Of a stretch of 64,000 bases of DNA, positions 63,216 to 64,000 are shown piece after piece. This stretch comes from Lucifuga dentata (taxonomy: Eukaryota; Chordata; Actinopteri; Ophidiiformes; Bythitidae). A program made the position numbers and the translations under genes. Every line of letters begins with the position of its first letter. Positions within the stretch are counted from its first letter, which is position 1. Under the pieces are notes generated by a model that worked only from the letters and a program-made list of their open reading frames with translations, had not been told where the DNA came from and ran no database searches. The DNA lies in the NCBI GenBank assembly GCA_014773175.1, contig VXCM01002194.1, positions 1 to 64,000 of the forward strand. Direction: 5' to 3'.

Positions 63216-63796
63216 TGTAAGAGTAATAGTTCCAATAGTTCATACTGTATGTACATATGTAAAGATGTTAATGTTGCATTTGTTTCTCTATGCTGCTTTG
63301 TCTTTGCTTGGTTTCCTTTTGTTTTGTTGCATAATAAACTATTGCATAGTGTTTTATGATTGATTAGATTTAATTGGGGTCTTTTCACTAAAGTCCTGTA
63401 TGGCAAGCTTGTGATTAAGGTCAATATAGATAAATAAAGTTGAAATGAATCCCTGCAAGTGAAGCTGCATGAGTAAATAATTAAGGCTCGTTTTCCTAGA
63501 ACCAGGACATGCAGTGTTAATATTAACGCTGCCTCCTATTATTTTTCTGTGGCATTAAACCACTTTCCTCATGGGTACCATCATGTTTTATGTTAAACTT
63601 ATTGCTACTTAATTCATCATTAACTCATAGTTTGTTAGTTATGTTTAATTACTCTAAGTGTTGTCCTATGTTGTTGTTGTCATCCTCTGAGTGGTTGCTT
63701 ATTTTACATTTGGGGTTTCTCGCCCAATGATTAATGACAGAGCAGATAATCTACTAGCAGGCCTGAAGCACCGAGGCCACAGTTTGTCTGTGCCTG

Positions 63797-63798
<2 letters not shown>

Positions 63799-63834
<36 letters not shown>
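63799..63834. repeat. (GT)n microsatellite
   Basis: About 17 GT units. Confidence 0.96.
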
Positions 63835-63835
<1 letters not shown>

Positions 63836-64000
63836 ATGGGTGGGTGGGTGTGCATGTAAAATGTAATATTCATTCTTCTACTGTGTTAAATTGTAGAAAT
63901 GATTTCTATTTAAATTCAGTTGAATTTAGATGTTAAATAGTATTTGGGTCACATTCTTTTGTAGTATTTTGTGTTACAACAGCAATTATCATGATTTACA

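Larger units (their letters stand above)
55097..64000. other. thsd7a 5' UTR/promoter side and upstream flank
   Basis: No exon of another gene is recognised. From 55097 to about 56100 the DNA is strongly biased (pyrimidine-rich on plus, purine-rich on minus) and probably holds the 5' UTR and promoter. The part from 56200 to 64000 holds TA repeats, LINE tails, a hAT-like element, GATA and TAA microsatellites, a family E element and a family C element. At 57000-58400, 59300-60650, 61650-62680 and 63220-63790 I see no gene or identifiable repeat. Confidence 0.7.

Overview
This is vertebrate nuclear DNA, almost certainly from a ray-finned (teleost) fish. The one recognisable gene is a multi-exon THSD7A with canonical GT/AG introns. 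The rest is dominated by dinucleotide and tetranucleotide microsatellites, L2/CR1-type LINE tails, an L1/Tx1-type LINE relic, hAT-like elements and several families of short inverted-repeat elements typical of teleost genomes. There is no sign of bacterial organisation (operons, dense ORFs) and no CRISPR array. Sixteen single N positions and other signs point to a draft short-read assembly.

The only protein-coding gene I can support lies on the minus strand: the 5' part of thsd7a, encoding a type I membrane protein built from thrombospondin type-1 repeats. Four coding exons are present: exon 1 (54949-55096, start codon and signal peptide), exon 2 (11001-11832), exon 3 (4065-4313) and exon 4 (1615-1799). 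Together they give 1414 nt, or 471 complete codons plus one base. Reading frame and intron phase agree at every junction. The gene continues off the left edge, so the other thrombospondin repeats, the transmembrane segment and the cytoplasmic tail are outside the window.

Layout on the + coordinate: 1-1614 is intron 4 with a LINE tail at the very edge. 1800-4064 is intron 3, with a 562-bp TTAA-flanked inverted-repeat element. 4314-11000 is intron 2, with a hAT-like element that retains a decayed BED-finger segment, and an inverted-repeat element split by a LINE tail. 11833-54948 is the 43-kb intron 1, where most of the repeats lie, including an uninterrupted run of 570 C. 55097-64000 is the 5' UTR/promoter side and upstream flank, with a polypyrimidine zone, a G-rich tract across the start codon, converging LINE tails, a second hAT-like element and more repeats.

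Most of the window is non-coding. The most interesting points are the 570-C run, probably an artefact; three places where 62-64 bp are duplicated exactly on each side of a single N, probably unmerged contig ends; the high-copy TTAA-flanked element, including a copy reduced to a nearly perfect 113-bp hairpin nested in another repeat; the hAT-like elements with BED-finger remnants; and the G-rich tract plus short upstream ORF at the thsd7a start. I found no new gene system. The ORFs other than the exons look like chance, simple-sequence or transposon-derived frames.
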